A stretch of DNA of 64,000 nucleotides from Xiphydria camelus (Eukaryota; Arthropoda; Insecta; Hymenoptera; Xiphydriidae). The position numbers and the translations under genes were made by a program. The DNA is taken from NCBI GenBank assembly GCA_963678675.1, contig OY783197.1, forward strand, positions 17,974,182 through 18,038,181, given 5' to 3'. Below the pieces are notes generated by a model that saw nothing but the letters and a program-made list of their open reading frames with translations, ran no database searches and had not been told where the DNA came from. Below, piece after piece: positions 10,650 to 21,485 of this stretch (position 1 is the first letter of the stretch; each line of letters starts with the position of its first letter).

Positions 10650-11153
10650 TACGTCCTGCTGATGGCGGAGGGCATCGCGGTGCTGGCCGGGGAGAACGTC
10701 GTCACCGGGTGGCTGTCGCGACGGATCTGCAGTCACCTCCACTGGATCCTCCAACTGGTCGGGGTGGCCCTCGGCGTCGCCGGGATCGTCGTGATGTATC
10801 GCGCCAAGGACGGCGGTCACTTCCAGTCCAACCACGCGATCACCGGTATCGCCTCGGTGGCCGCCGCGGCCTTGGTCGTCCTGTCGGGCGTGCCGGCCCT
10901 CTTCGCCGCGAGTCTCCGCAAGACCATCCGTCCGGTCTTCGGGAAGCTGCTGCACAATTTCCTGGGTATCGGTTGCTTCGCGGTCGGCATGACGTCGCAG
11001 TGCCTCGGCTACGAGAAGACTCACTGGCTCACGAGCAAGGTCGGCCCCGAGGTCGTGCTGGCGTGCACGGTGTCCACCGCGCTGATCACCTTGTTCTCGC
11101 TGCCCGGCGCGCTTCGCTCGCTGGCCGGCCAAGTCGCCGGATGCTTCAGCTAA
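10650..11153 (+). CDS. CYB561D2: CYB561D2-like coding exon 2 (terminal)
   Basis: Encodes residues 82-248 and a TAA stop. The acceptor is TTTTCCAAG ending at 10649, and the reading continues directly from exon 1 as YVLLMAEG, the usual second-helix motif of the family. It holds helices 2-6 and three of the four predicted heme histidines. The exon is much more GC-rich than the transposon-filled intron before it, and this produces long open frames in the other five frames, which are artefacts. No clear poly(A) signal was found within a few hundred bases. An AATAAA occurs at about 12341 inside a transposon, and its use is speculative. Confidence 0.9.
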   Translation, partial: YVLLMAEGIAVLAGENVVTGWLSRRICSHLHWILQLVGVALGVAGIVVMYRAKDGGHFQSNHAITGIASVAAAALVVLSGVPALFAASLRKTIRPVFGKLLHNFLGIGCFAVGMTSQCLGYEKTHWLTSKVGPEVVLACTVSTALITLFSLPGALRSLAGQVAGCFS

Positions 11154-12331
11154 GTTCGGAGGGGGGCGAGAGCCGCGCCTTTGTGGGAAGGTGGGTCGAA
11201 AAAACCGCGGAATCTGACGAAGGACCTCGCTAATGGGTCGCGTGCGCGCGAGACTTCCGCGGTCGATCATGACGCGTCGGTCGGCAGGGTTTTTGTGCGA
11301 CGCCGAGACTCTCGCGGACGGCGTTGTTTCGCGAAATGCCTCGATCGGTTCGACGCGCCGGGCAACGAGATTGGATTCGCTAACGACGGAGCGTTACGGT
11401 AACGGAGAGACGCGTGGTTAGCTCGTCGGTGCTTATTGAGTTCGTTAAATTAATCGTCGGTTATCCGTCTCGCGGGCGGTGACTTAATTGGATCGAAGAG
11501 ATTGCTGAGAGAGAGAGAGAGAGAGGGGGGGGAGAGAGAGCCGGAAGGTAATTTACCGCACGCGAGCAGCACGACGACATCGTTCGGCCGAGCGGAATTA
11601 TCATTTATTCCTTTCCTCCGAAGAAAAGCCATTTCACGTACCGAAGATAGCTCACGCATCCCGTTTGCGAAACTCCAGCGCGAGAGATCTGTGTATGTAA
11701 ATAGCGTTCGAAATGTTTCCAGCGCGATTTAGACGGCGACATAAATACCGCCATCTCTCGGCGGGATGTGCTGCGAGGAAAACCTTTTACAAGCCCGCTC
11801 GGGCGCGCGCGGACTCCGGGATACGTATCGCGTAACGACGCGACGCTGGCCTCGCGCCAAAGTCGAGTTTCGCGAGTCACCTCGCATCGATATTCACCGC
11901 GGCTTCGTGAATACCTCCCCCCCCCCCGCTCCACCCTCCCTATCTTGCGCCTCGTACGCACGTACGGCCGATATACGCGCAATTAAACGTTATACGCGGC
12001 ACGACGGTGCAACGAGGCGACGCGAGGATCGATTCCGCCGACGGAATAACGCCACGAGTCGAAAAGGACCGGGTCACTTTATTTCCTTACGGGGTACAGC
12101 GTACACAGTGGAAAAAATGAAGCTTAACACCCGTAACAATGTGCTCCGATCGACGCGTTAATCTACGGACCGTTCGAAGGCTGTCGTCAGGCCCCCGATT
12201 CGAAGGAGTGCGCCTCCTTCGGGTCGCGGTGTATTTGCAAACTATCGCTGAACGAAGACGAATAGCGCGATCGACTGCTTCGAAACTCTCGCGTTCCGCG
12301 AACGTCGATAACAAAAATCTTCAAAGGGCGA
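11154..12331. other. Intergenic CpG-rich sequence, 3' of CYB561D2-like gene
   Basis: Holds the 3'UTR in its first part, a GA run at about 11507-11546 and a C run near 11919. No further gene was recognised. The open frames on both strands overlap each other and lack motifs. Confidence 0.4.
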
Positions 12332-12576
12332 ACTGAGAAAAATAAATAATTAGGTTAAAATGACAAAACGTATCTAGTTTGACGCGTTTAATTATTCTAA
12401 CAAAAATATTGGTCAATTGAATCTAATATCTAGTTATTCCAACCGAATGTTCAGTTATTCTAACCAAAAAGTGGTCAATTTAATGAAACAGCTGGAGAGA
12501 GAATCCATATTTTACCAAACAATTTCGTTATCATCTCCAAGATTTTGATTAAATTGATCAAATTTTTTTTCTCTGT
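12332..12576. mobile_element. CACTGAG-type MITE, family A, 245 bp
   Basis: Starts ACTGAGAAAAATAA and ends TTTTTTTTCTCTGT followed by A. The interior AATGACAAAACGTATCTAGT and the repeated ATTATTCCAACC-type stretches match the copies at 3104, 18841 and 61674. This is the shortest, least disturbed copy, so it is the best consensus guide for the family. Confidence 0.75.
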
Positions 12577-12830
12577 ACGCTCGTAATACCTTCGGACGAT
12601 CTTTTCGGGAAATATCACGATGAAAAGGATTCGACGCCTAACGCCCACCCCGGCCGCCGTTCTTCGCTCGCGCTGCGAAATCACCGACACGGACAAATTG
12701 ATTTACGGCCGAATGCTAAACGTCCCGCGAGTATTATCTGCGATCTGGAATCACGGTGCGATGAAAGACGCAAATAAACGATTCGACTCGGTCGGCAAAA
12801 TTGCGGTCGCGCCGCATCGATTCTACGTAT

Positions 12831-13899
12831 CGTCACGGACCCAGTTTTCGATCGGAACTCAGTTTTCGATCACTTTTCTATTTAAACCCTTATATTAAAA
12901 ATTTATAGTAAAAATATTTCATATAAAGACGACAAAATTTGATTAAACAACTATTCTGAAATCTGTTGTCCGTATTCAGAAAGTTTTGGAAATACTTATT
13001 TGAATAAAAATGGCACACCCGCCATAGTCTTACTGCAATCTGTTAGAAGTGACGCTACTAAAAACAGCTACGTCTCCTTTGTATTTCGGAGCCTATGAAT
13101 TAATTATTACGTATTTTCATTGTGTAATATTTCAATTAGTAACAATTTATAAAACGCAAGCTACTTTCTTATTTTTAGTAACATAATGTAATGATCTATG
13201 ACGGCTCCCAGTTTTCATACTTCGCCGTAGTTTTCGATCACGTTCCCAACCACGAATATTTCAGGCTAAAAATACTTTCCAGTATTCGGTATAGTAAAAT
13301 TATTTAAGTGGAGAGTGTATCACCAATAAGTTTTTGAAAAAAAAAAAATGGAAAGCAGAAGAAAAGCAACTCGGAAAAAATGCTAGGCTAGAAAAAATGA
13401 GAATTAAAAGAGGATGAGAAGACAAAATTAAGAGGAAAAGTTGCAAGAAAAGTTTTCAAAGCTTCAGAAGTTTAAAAAAAAGCTAACCGTTACAAGTTAA
13501 TATTTTTAATTTTTTACATAATTATTGTTTGTTACTTGCATAGATTATATAATACATTATTATTCGAATGCTAAAGTCAATAGATAACTTTAACAAATAA
13601 GTTACAAAATATCTATTTCAATAATACTTTTTCATTTTGTACCTACGTATCGGAATCCCTGATCGAAAACTGGGTTCGCGTATGATCGAAAACTGCTCTC
13701 TCTCTCGTGTGTTTTCACAAACACGTAATTAATTATTTAATTGACGAGACTTTCGTATATTTGTCCGTGCGAAGTTCAACTCAAATATTCAATTTATCGA
13801 TTACAAAACAAACAGATTTCAATTATTAATCTATTATACTTGTATAGTAAAAAGAATGCCGTGAAAACCTCAGCTGATCGAAAACCGAGTCTGTGACGG
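12831..13899. mobile_element. TIR element with TTTTCGATC ends, about 1.07 kb
   Basis: The left end CGTCACGGACCCAGTTTTCG and the right end, reversed, CCGTCACAGACTCGGTTTTC are inverted repeats of about 23 bp. CAGTTTTCGATC recurs several times inside (12856, 13208, 13662). Part of the element, in reverse, is at about 57400-57668. No coding sequence was recognised. Confidence 0.65.
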
Positions 13900-15470
13900 T
13901 ATAACTAGGCCGGACGAGCGAGGGAATTTCGCACCGGTAACAATGACACAACGCTCCTATACCTATATTCCACGCGGATCCGATTCGAACGGATCGACGT
14001 TCAACCGTGCTCCATTTGACGAAAAACTGTACGCATTGCGGAGGACCGCTCTATAGCGGAAACGTGTGTAATTTCGTACCGAGCGCCATGCAAATTGCGC
14101 GGCGGACGAGATATCACGAGGGAGGACTCGGCAAAGAATATAACGATGCCTCCAAGTTACTTCGTTACCGGTGGTTGCGCGAACAGCGGGTGAACTCGAA
14201 ACAACTTCTTGAATCGAGGTAGTTTCTTTTTTTTTTAATGAGAGGATTTTTAGTTCAGCACGAAATCTCCGGTTAGAAAAATTTATGAATTTTCATTCGA
14301 AATAAAATAAAGGACCGGAGGAATACTTTGGGCGAATTTCCGAGCTCCGATTTTTCCCCGACACATTCCCTCGACTTTTTCGCGAGGTATAACATTTCCT
14401 GAAAATTTCAGCTCCTCCAAAATTCCCCGAACGATGGACACAGCAGTCACCGGATGGTTTTACGCAAACGGAATCCTATTAGGAACCCGTCCCCGTGCCA
14501 GAGAGTTACGCGAACGCGCGGTGAAGGAGACGTCGCAGCGAGCTTTAAAAAAAAAGGATATAACGGAGAGACGGGCACGCGAGTATATGATAAAATTTGG
14601 CAATGCTAGACCGAGGGAGCCCGGTAAAAACGTTTACGATCGACCGGATCGGTGATCGCTCTGCCGTTCGACGGGGAATTTGATATCCCCATCGAAGACC
14701 TCGTCTCGTCCCGGGCGGTATGCAAATGTGTAATAAAAAAATAAATCACAGGACGGACTTTAAAAAAAGGACACAGCAAAAGTGAAGCCGCGAGCGCGAT
14801 AAAATTTCACGGTGACGAACCACACGCGGGAGGCGATATAAAAACATTTATAATTCCATAAATTTTCCACGGTCCGGTATGTTTGTCATTTTCGCTGGAG
14901 GTTCGTTCGTCGATCTATATCCGGACGGTATCACCTGAAAAATGAAGGAAGAAATCGTAATAAATCAAGCCACTGAAATAGAGATACAATTGAAACCCGA
15001 AGAATGAAAGATAACTCGAATCCATCTTGAAACGGAATTGGTCACCGATTGATCAGCAATTCGTCCGCGTAATCGACGCACGATCGGGTTCGCGGAGCCT
15101 CGAAGCGTTCGAAGCGCTGCGCGCGCATAAAAGCGCGTCTTCGAGTCGTCGGATCCCGCAGACCCGTCGCCTCCGTTTAACGTCGTCATCGGTTTATCGA
15201 GAGGGAAACCATATACAGGAATCGACATACGGACGGTATAACAGTACGGACGAGTACACGAATACACATGCGAATACAGCCAAATATCTTAATTATACGC
15301 TTCTAGCCTTAATCTAGCCTAGTCTTAATCTTACGTCTAGCCTTAGTCGTGGCGGTGGGAAACGCGGATGGATCCCAGGAGCGACGAAAGAAGTGATATC
15401 GGAAGGAGGGTCTCGCCTTCGCGCGATATTCGACGACTCGACGATTACGCGCGCGTATGACACGCTGTTT
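13900..15470. other. Intergenic CpG-rich sequence, no gene recognised
   Basis: Only short open frames without motifs. No repeats stand out. Confidence 0.35.
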
Positions 15471-15477
15471 TACTTTT

Positions 15478-15900
15478 CAATAGCATAAAATAAATTTCAT
15501 GTGTAAATTGTCACGAATAGAAGTGAATTAAAATTATGTCACGACATAAAAATAATTCAGTGCATTGAAATTATGTCACGGCATAATAATAATTCAATAA
15601 ATAAAAGTCATGCCCCGACATAATTTTATTTTATCGAATTATTATTATGCCGTGACATGATAAAAATTCCGAATTAAAATTATGTCCCGACATAATTTCA
15701 TTTCGTCGAATTATTATTATGTCGTGACACGATAAAAACGTTTTAATATTACGTAAGGACATAATAAAACAATAAAATTTATGTCTACACATGATAAGAA
15801 TTGCACGTAGCTATGATATCCCGTGTATTTTGAATTAATTTTATATCTAGACATAATTTTAAATTATTATTTTTAAGCTGACATAATGAGAATTTAATCT
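15478..15900. repeat. Cluster of palindromic TTATGTC..GACATAA motifs
   Basis: At least ten occurrences of ATTATGTC or its complement GACATAAT lie in about 420 bp. Many are paired as TTATGTC(A/C)CGACATAA palindromes (15536, 15620, 15690), alternating with GAATTATTATTATG stretches at roughly 55-85 bp spacing. The cluster decays toward 15900. Confidence 0.75.
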
Positions 15901-16025
15901 AACAATTAAAAAAATTTTTTTTAATAGAAAGTGTAGATATTTTTCATTTTACCATTTCAAATGATTGCTATTAAAATGTAACACGGCGTGCCATACACGT
16001 GCGTGCGAGAAAGAGAGGGGGGGGT

Positions 16026-16027
<2 letters not shown>

Positions 16028-16061
<34 letters not shown>
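16028..16061. repeat. (CT)n microsatellite
   Basis: About 17 uninterrupted CT units. Confidence 0.95.
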
Positions 16062-16063
<2 letters not shown>

Positions 16064-16690
16064 GACACGACTCTCCGCTCCTCGCGAAACCACCGCGCGG
16101 GCGCGTAGCTTATTATTACGCCTATCTCTCTCCCGGCGAGTACCCGCGAGCAGTGTTGTAAAGTAATCTAATAACTCGTCTTATCACTTTAGGATGTATA
16201 AGCACTCGAGTGCCTACGGATCCCGTACCGAGTGGTCTCGTTTCTAGATGCCCGTGTACACGTATACACTCGGAAAAAGCTGTTGCGTACAGCAGTATAG
16301 CTATACTATAGCCGATCGATGACTCGAGTGTTGTAATATCGGATGAAATAAATGAACGGTACTCCAGCACGATACGTACGTGTATGTATCGTCGTCGAGA
16401 ACTCGTTTTAACTCGGAAAACGTGCTCGTCGATGTAGCCGTCCCCGACGGCACTTCTACACGTAGCCATGTGTAGTGAAACACACGACTAATCAACAGAA
16501 GTCGCGAATACTTTCGAGACGTGGATATCAAATGTCACTCTTCATTCCGCCAACAGGAAATACTTACGGCTTGGATCAACTAATCCGAATCAGAAGAGCG
16601 ACGTCTGATTATTAAACGAATTTCTCCACTGGACGAGTGCCTCAACCGTGAGTCCAACGGTATGAACACGTTAACGTAAATTTCCTTCGT
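16062..16690. other. Unique intergenic sequence, no gene recognised
   Basis: Short overlapping open frames on the - strand only; nothing else seen. Confidence 0.35.
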
Positions 16691-17864
16691 ATTGGGTTGA
16701 CTGATAAATAATGGCGTTTTTCTCAAATTAAAAGTGCACACAGAAAAAAAACGTTTTGGCATAATGTTATATGTTATTCGAAAGAGTAATTTATGCTCCG
16801 CCGGATAGCGCGTTTGGCTTTTTCAATTGATTTCATTTCTGTTAATCTTTAAATCGTTAAAGTTGAGTGTCAAGTGGAGAAAAACGAACGTTTTCGACAT
16901 TTTCTTTCAATCGGACGAGTTTAATCGCTATGGATAAGATGCTGTATACCCATTAGGACAGCACAAAACTAGACGAAAATGCTCATTTTTTTCCACTTGT
17001 CATTCCACTTTAATGATCTAAAAATTAGTAGAGGAGAGGTCCAAATATGGGCCCCCATTTTGTTTTTTCGTAATACATTGGCTATTATTATTTTTAGATA
17101 ATGTTTAAAAACGTTTATATGTAGTATAAGGACATGGCAATAAAGCTCCAAACGTGTTTATCTAAAACTATGAAATATATATACGTGACACACACACAAC
17201 ATTTTTAAAGTGATGCGATTTTCTTCAGTTAGGTCAGAAGGTACCAAATATGCGCCCCTTTAACAAACTAAAGCTAAACTTTTTCTAGAACAAGAACGTA
17301 TACGTAAACATATTCCAAAGTGGAAAATGATAGAAATATTGCAAAGTAGTGACAAAAATCGTACACATAGGCGTTCTTCTACAGAGATGTCCCGGAACAT
17401 TGTCCATATTCAATTAACACAGCGGGCCCATATTCCACACATATAAAGCAAATTAAAAAATTAGGTTTTAACATAGATACTATTTTTTATATGATGAGAA
17501 CATGTGCAAGAACTCATTTTTAACCTTTCCTTCTATTAGATTAAGCAAAAGAAGTTATGAACTAATATCAGAAAATATGAAAATCAAGCTAATTAAACTT
17601 ACACTGCAAAATGTTCGGTAAACAGAAAACAAACAAACCCGCACCTTGGACAAACACCATGTGGAATGAAGACAAAAACGGGCGATGTTTGTGTGGCGGC
17701 CATGCTAGCTTAAATTTACTCACCTTCGGATAAATAACATTATTTGTTAGGTAAATAAACCAGGGGCCCATATTCGGATCAATTCCTATACCCTAAAACG
17801 CTTTTTTTTTCTGCGCACACTTTTAATTTGAAAGAAAATTGGCCATTACTTATTAGCCAACCCG
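16691..17864. mobile_element. Mariner-ended fold-back element with nested insertion
   Basis: Inverted arms of about 80 bp: ATTGGGTTGACTGATAAATA at the left and, reversed from the right, TCGGGTTGGCTAATAAGTAA, both followed by TTTTTCTCAAATTAAAAGTG-like sequence. Such ends resemble those of irritans-type mariners. The middle is occupied by the element at 17031-17786. Confidence 0.65.
17031..17786. mobile_element. TA-flanked TIR element with GGGCCC ends, 756 bp
   Basis: Subterminal inverted repeats CCAAATATGGGCCCCC (17043) and GGGGCCCATATTCGG (17763). TA lies at 17029-17030 and 17787-17788. The related motifs ATATGCGCCCC and GGGCCCATATTCC occur inside near 17250 and 17423. No coding sequence. 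Confidence 0.6.
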
Positions 17865-18332
17865 ATGCATTTACATGTACACGCGTCCACCTTGATACGA
17901 ACACGCGCAAATACGGTTCCCGCGAAAGAACACACATGCAGAACGTACAACAATGCCTCCGAATACCCATCGCGGTGCGAGATCGCCTCCCGGAGAATTT
18001 CCCTCGTTTGGCACGGAATAATACACCGGCGCGCGCACTTACGGGGCTATTACACCTGTAATTACAATACACTTTCCCGCCACCGAATAGGCGCGCGCGC
18101 GCGCATACTTACGCGTATCAATATGTACATACATATACATACATCCGAGATTATTCGCCTACATTGCCTATCTAGGATAATCGTACGCGCTCGTCGGTGG
18201 ACGTTCAACTATGTATATCGTTATCGTTATCGTTAATCCGGGTCCACGAATCGCTCGGAGTGCTCGCTATGCGTACGTAGAAAAGAAAAGGGACTACGCG
18301 ACGAACGCTTCTTTTAGAATTGGACGCGCACC

Positions 18333-18366
<34 letters not shown>

Positions 18367-18840
18367 AGACATCTAATCGGGCGATTCTTCGGCAGGTCCC
18401 CGTTCCGGGGGAGAAAAAGGGCGACCACGACCATTAATTCGCGTCACGTCGCCCGGGCGAGCCATCAACTCGCGACTCGCGTAATCGTGCGGCTGGAAAT
18501 ACGTCCGAGATAATTCCGTCGATCCGTCATAAGCGGCCGCGATCGATGCGCGGGTACGGAGGATTTCGAAGCTTTCGATTCAGCGCGAAGTTTCGCCCGC
18601 GTGGACGCGCGTACGTGTCCGACCGACTGTAGGTATACGTAGGGCGGAAGCAGTCGCGGTTGCGGACCGGTATATTAGAGTCGCCGCCGTTCTCTCGTCA
18701 TGCCGAACGTCACGTGCCGAGACGCACCTGTGGGGGCGGTTCCGTACCTTACCGAGCATTCGCGGTGCTTTCATCCGCGGTTCCGGATGACGAGCGACGA
18801 GAGATTCTATGTCCCATCGGACCTGGTTACGCGCGCCCTG
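17865..18840. other. Unique intergenic sequence with a trinucleotide run
   Basis: CpG-rich, with a CG run near 18090 and the ACG repeat at 18335-18366. The open frames covering it have no recognisable domain. Confidence 0.35.
18335..18366. repeat. (ACG)n microsatellite
   Basis: About ten consecutive ACG units. Confidence 0.9.
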
Positions 18841-19517
18841 CACCGAGAAAAATAATTAGGTTAAAATGACAAAACGCATTGAGTTAAATACGTTAAAAGT
18901 GGTCAGTCTAGCGAAACAGACGGAGGATCCATATCGCGTGACTAATCGCAAAAGGGCGTATGTACGGTTTCTTGAGAATTTTTCGATTTTAATGCCAAAA
19001 GGGCGTATCCGCCAAAATACACGGTACTTCAACACTACGTTAATTTTTTTGATTCATACGATTCTGATTCGATCTAGCTGTAGGTACTTTATTTTATACA
19101 AAAACAATTGTTTATTTTGATGAACGCGCCCTTTTGGTATTATCTATTTTTTTTTCGTTTTTGCATAAAAAAAGTATAGCTAAATCGCCACAGAATCGTG
19201 TGAAACAAAAAAATAACGTTATATCGAAGTACTGTTTATTTTGACGAACGCGCCCTTGTGGCATTATCAATTTTTTTTCATTCTTGCACAAAAAAAAGTA
19301 CAGCTAGTTCAACTCAGAATCGTATGAAACAAAAAATCAACGCAGTGTCGAAGTACCGTTTGTATCGGCGGATACGCCCTCTTGGCATGATAAATCGAAA
19401 AATTTTCCAAACATGGCGCGTACGCCCTTTCGCCAATAGTCACGCGATATTTCACCAAACGGTCAGGTCATCGTTTCCGGGATTTTGGTCCGATTAACCA
19501 AATTATTTTTCTCAGTG
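18841..19517. mobile_element. CACTGAG-type element, family A, interrupted
   Basis: The ends are CACCGAGAAAAATAATTAGG and ATTATTTTTCTCAGTG. The family A interior (AATGACAAAACGCATTGAGT, GGAGGATCCATATC) is split by the element at 18935-19446. Confidence 0.75.
18935..19446. mobile_element. GGGCGTA-repeat TIR element, 512 bp
   Basis: Inverted ends CGCGTGACTAATCGCAAAAG and, reversed from the right, CGCGTGACTATTGGCGAAAG, flanked by ATAT on both sides. CCAAAAGGGCGTA or its complement recurs inside at about 18990, 19125, 19250 and 19375. A longer relative is at 21486-23392. Confidence 0.75.
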
Positions 19518-20287
19518 CGCCATCGCCCAACGACGTTATGGATTCGCTCGACGATGCCGAAAATGCCTCGCGGTCTCGGGGCGTCTCGTTACAGCGAGAG
19601 CGAGAGTAACGGAAAGAGGGTGGACGTCGCGAGTAACCTTCGACGGACGAGCTCTCCTTCGTATTCAATTAATTCACCGACCGATGACCGGAGAGCCCAC
19701 GACGAAAGTTTCAAAATCGATTCGGCTCCCGCGATGTGTTCTCGTCGCGCAGGCAGCCACGCCCCCTTTTTCAACACACGCGCGTCGAAACGTTTTCGGC
19801 GTTGCCGAAGCGAAAACGTGCGCGCGCGGAGACGCCGACGAGACTGACGGCTCGATTAACGCGCGCGGAGGAGGGAGAAGTTGGGTCACGCGTCGGGAAA
19901 ATATTTCACGGGAAGCGCCGCGCCACGTGTGCGCCGCTACCGACTCGCGCGAGGAGAATACGTTTGCGGGGCCGCGTCCAATCGCCAGCGACGATTCTCG
20001 CGATATTTTTCGCCGTCTCCGCGCGGCGCGTTCGCCGAAACGCGAGCGCGCAACTCCACCGATAAGTGGAGAATGCGGAGTTCGACTCAGCGCGATTTTT
20101 CACCCCGACCTGCAGACCTCCCCGCGCGCGTCGAATCGCGGATGATGAGCGCGGAAAATTCTCCCGACCTGACGTCGTCCGACGCGTCTCAAAATTATCC
20201 TCGTCTCTCTCCCGCGCCGAGGTCGCGCGTCTTCTCCCCTCTTCCCAATTATACAAATCTCGTCGCTCGCCCGCCGCCGCCGCTTCT
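19518..20287. other. CpG-rich sequence 3' of the Dpr stop codon
   Basis: Probably contains the Dpr 3'UTR on the - strand. The several open frames here overlap in all directions, are Arg/Ser/Pro-rich and have no domain, so they are taken as composition artefacts. Confidence 0.4.
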
Positions 20288-20691
20288 TTACGACGAGATC
20301 AGCCGACTCGGCAGAACGACGCCGACGGACAGCGCGACGAGCGCGCCCGTCACCGACGGCGAGCCGGCCGCGCTGTGCTGCATGGCCGCGGGATTGTCGC
20401 CGTCGAAGATGTGGACGTAGACGCGCGCCGGCTGCGCGTTGCTCGGCTCGCACGTGTAATTGCCGGAGTGACGATCCGAGGCGCGCGGCACCTCGAGCCA
20501 GCTCTCGCGGCCCGTCGAGTCGATGCTGACGTTGACCCCCTGGCTCGCGTCGTAGTTGATCATGCGGTGATTGTGGTACCAGAAGAGGTAGGACGGCGCC
20601 TCGGTGGACTTCTTCACGAGACAGTGAAGCTGCAGGGTGCTGCCGGGACGCACGAACTTCTCCGCCGGTCCCGTTATCTCCGCCTGGGCGT
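20288..20691 (-). CDS. dpr13: Dpr exon 4: Ig2, GPI-type tail and stop
   Basis: 404 nt, acceptor GCGCATTGCAG ending at 20692, TAA stop at 20288-20290. It encodes residues 182-315. Ig2 runs from AEITGP through C205, FWYHNHRMINYD (W219) and SGNYTC (C262) to VYVHIFDGDNPAAMQH. A small-residue region and a hydrophobic stretch (VTGALVALSVGVVLP) follow, with a few polar residues at the end, the pattern of a GPI-anchor signal. The whole of Ig2 is on one exon. The exon is separated from exon 3 by a 24 kb intron. Confidence 0.92.
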
Positions 20692-21485
20692 CTGCAATGC
20701 GCGCACGGAAGACACGTGAGGTGGATACGGGTCGACTCACGCGGTTGGTCGGGGGTGGGGGGGCTCTACTTTGTAATTTTAAGGTACGCGGAGCCGTGCG
20801 ACGCGCGTACGCGAGCTGGTTTCCACGAGGACCGGAGAAGGGAGAGGGGGGGACGCGGCTGAACCGTTTCCGGGAACGGGAATGCGACCCCTGAGGGAGC
20901 GGAGGGATTCTCACTCGCGGAAAATTTTACACGGACGATTTACGAAATCGCGGAGTCTTTTCCCGCTCGTTTTCGATGGAGCGCGACGAGGTTGAGCGTT
21001 CGCTCGCCGCCGCGCTAGGCGCGTATCGCCGTTACGCCAGCGTTCGGATGATCGTGCACGGGGTAATTCGACTTTACGAGTTCGACGTAATCTGATTTGC
21101 GTCCGCGACTCGTCCGAGGAGGACACGGGGGGGGGGGGGGCGGACAATCGCTATCGAGAGCTCCTCCCCGACTACGTATATCTACTTATAACGAGTTTGA
21201 GTCGCGGAGAGAGAATCCGTCGGATCTTTTCCCGATTCTCCTTCGAGCACCTGAAGTCGCGAGCGGGGAAAACTTTTTTTCAAAGACGACGCGGAGCCGA
21301 GCTGTGCGACGATGGACAGTCGGTATTCGCTTCGACCACGAGTAGGTATCTCGTTATCCGGGAAGTTCTGGCCTGCATCGGGAAGTTTGTCGAGGAGATT
21401 TTTCGTATTAGTTCGAAATACGGCGTTTTTAAACAGGCGACGCGTATCGATGCGAAGGGAATATTCGCGATCGAATTTCACACGT
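20692..21485. other. Dpr intron 3, unique part near exon 4
   Basis: CpG-rich intron sequence with G runs at about 20756 and 21126-21140. No further exon or RNA was recognised. Confidence 0.4.

Larger units (their letters stand above)
7633..11153 (+). other. CYB561D2: Gene: cytochrome b561 domain protein, CYB561D2-like (two coding exons)
   Basis: Coding exons 7633-7875 and 10650-11153 join in phase 0 to give 248 residues, close to the roughly 220 usual for the D2 type. The family are six-helix membrane reductases that carry electrons from cytosolic ascorbate across a membrane to ferric iron or monodehydroascorbate through two b hemes. Hydrophobic segments fall at about residues 45-62, 74-95, 110-130, 143-166, 180-200 and 212-235. 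Likely heme-ligand histidines are H74, H112 (in HWILQ), H143 (in NHAITG) and H183 (in LLHNFLG). These match the usual four-His spacing. The family call is firm. The D2 rather than D1 assignment rests on memory of motif style. The 2774 bp intron is filled by two nested transposons. Confidence 0.88.

Noticed and set aside
10577..11233. 218-residue + frame overlapping the CYB561D2-like exon
   Set aside because: An alternative frame of the same exon; the sequence is Gly/Arg-rich and lacks membrane helices or motifs.
10443..11270. 275-residue open frame on the - strand
   Set aside because: It is the antisense shadow of the GC-rich second exon of the CYB561D2-like gene and runs into transposon sequence.
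19485..20420. Several overlapping 110-180 residue frames
   Set aside because: They lie in all frames of a CpG-rich region 3' of the Dpr stop codon; none has a motif or splice context.
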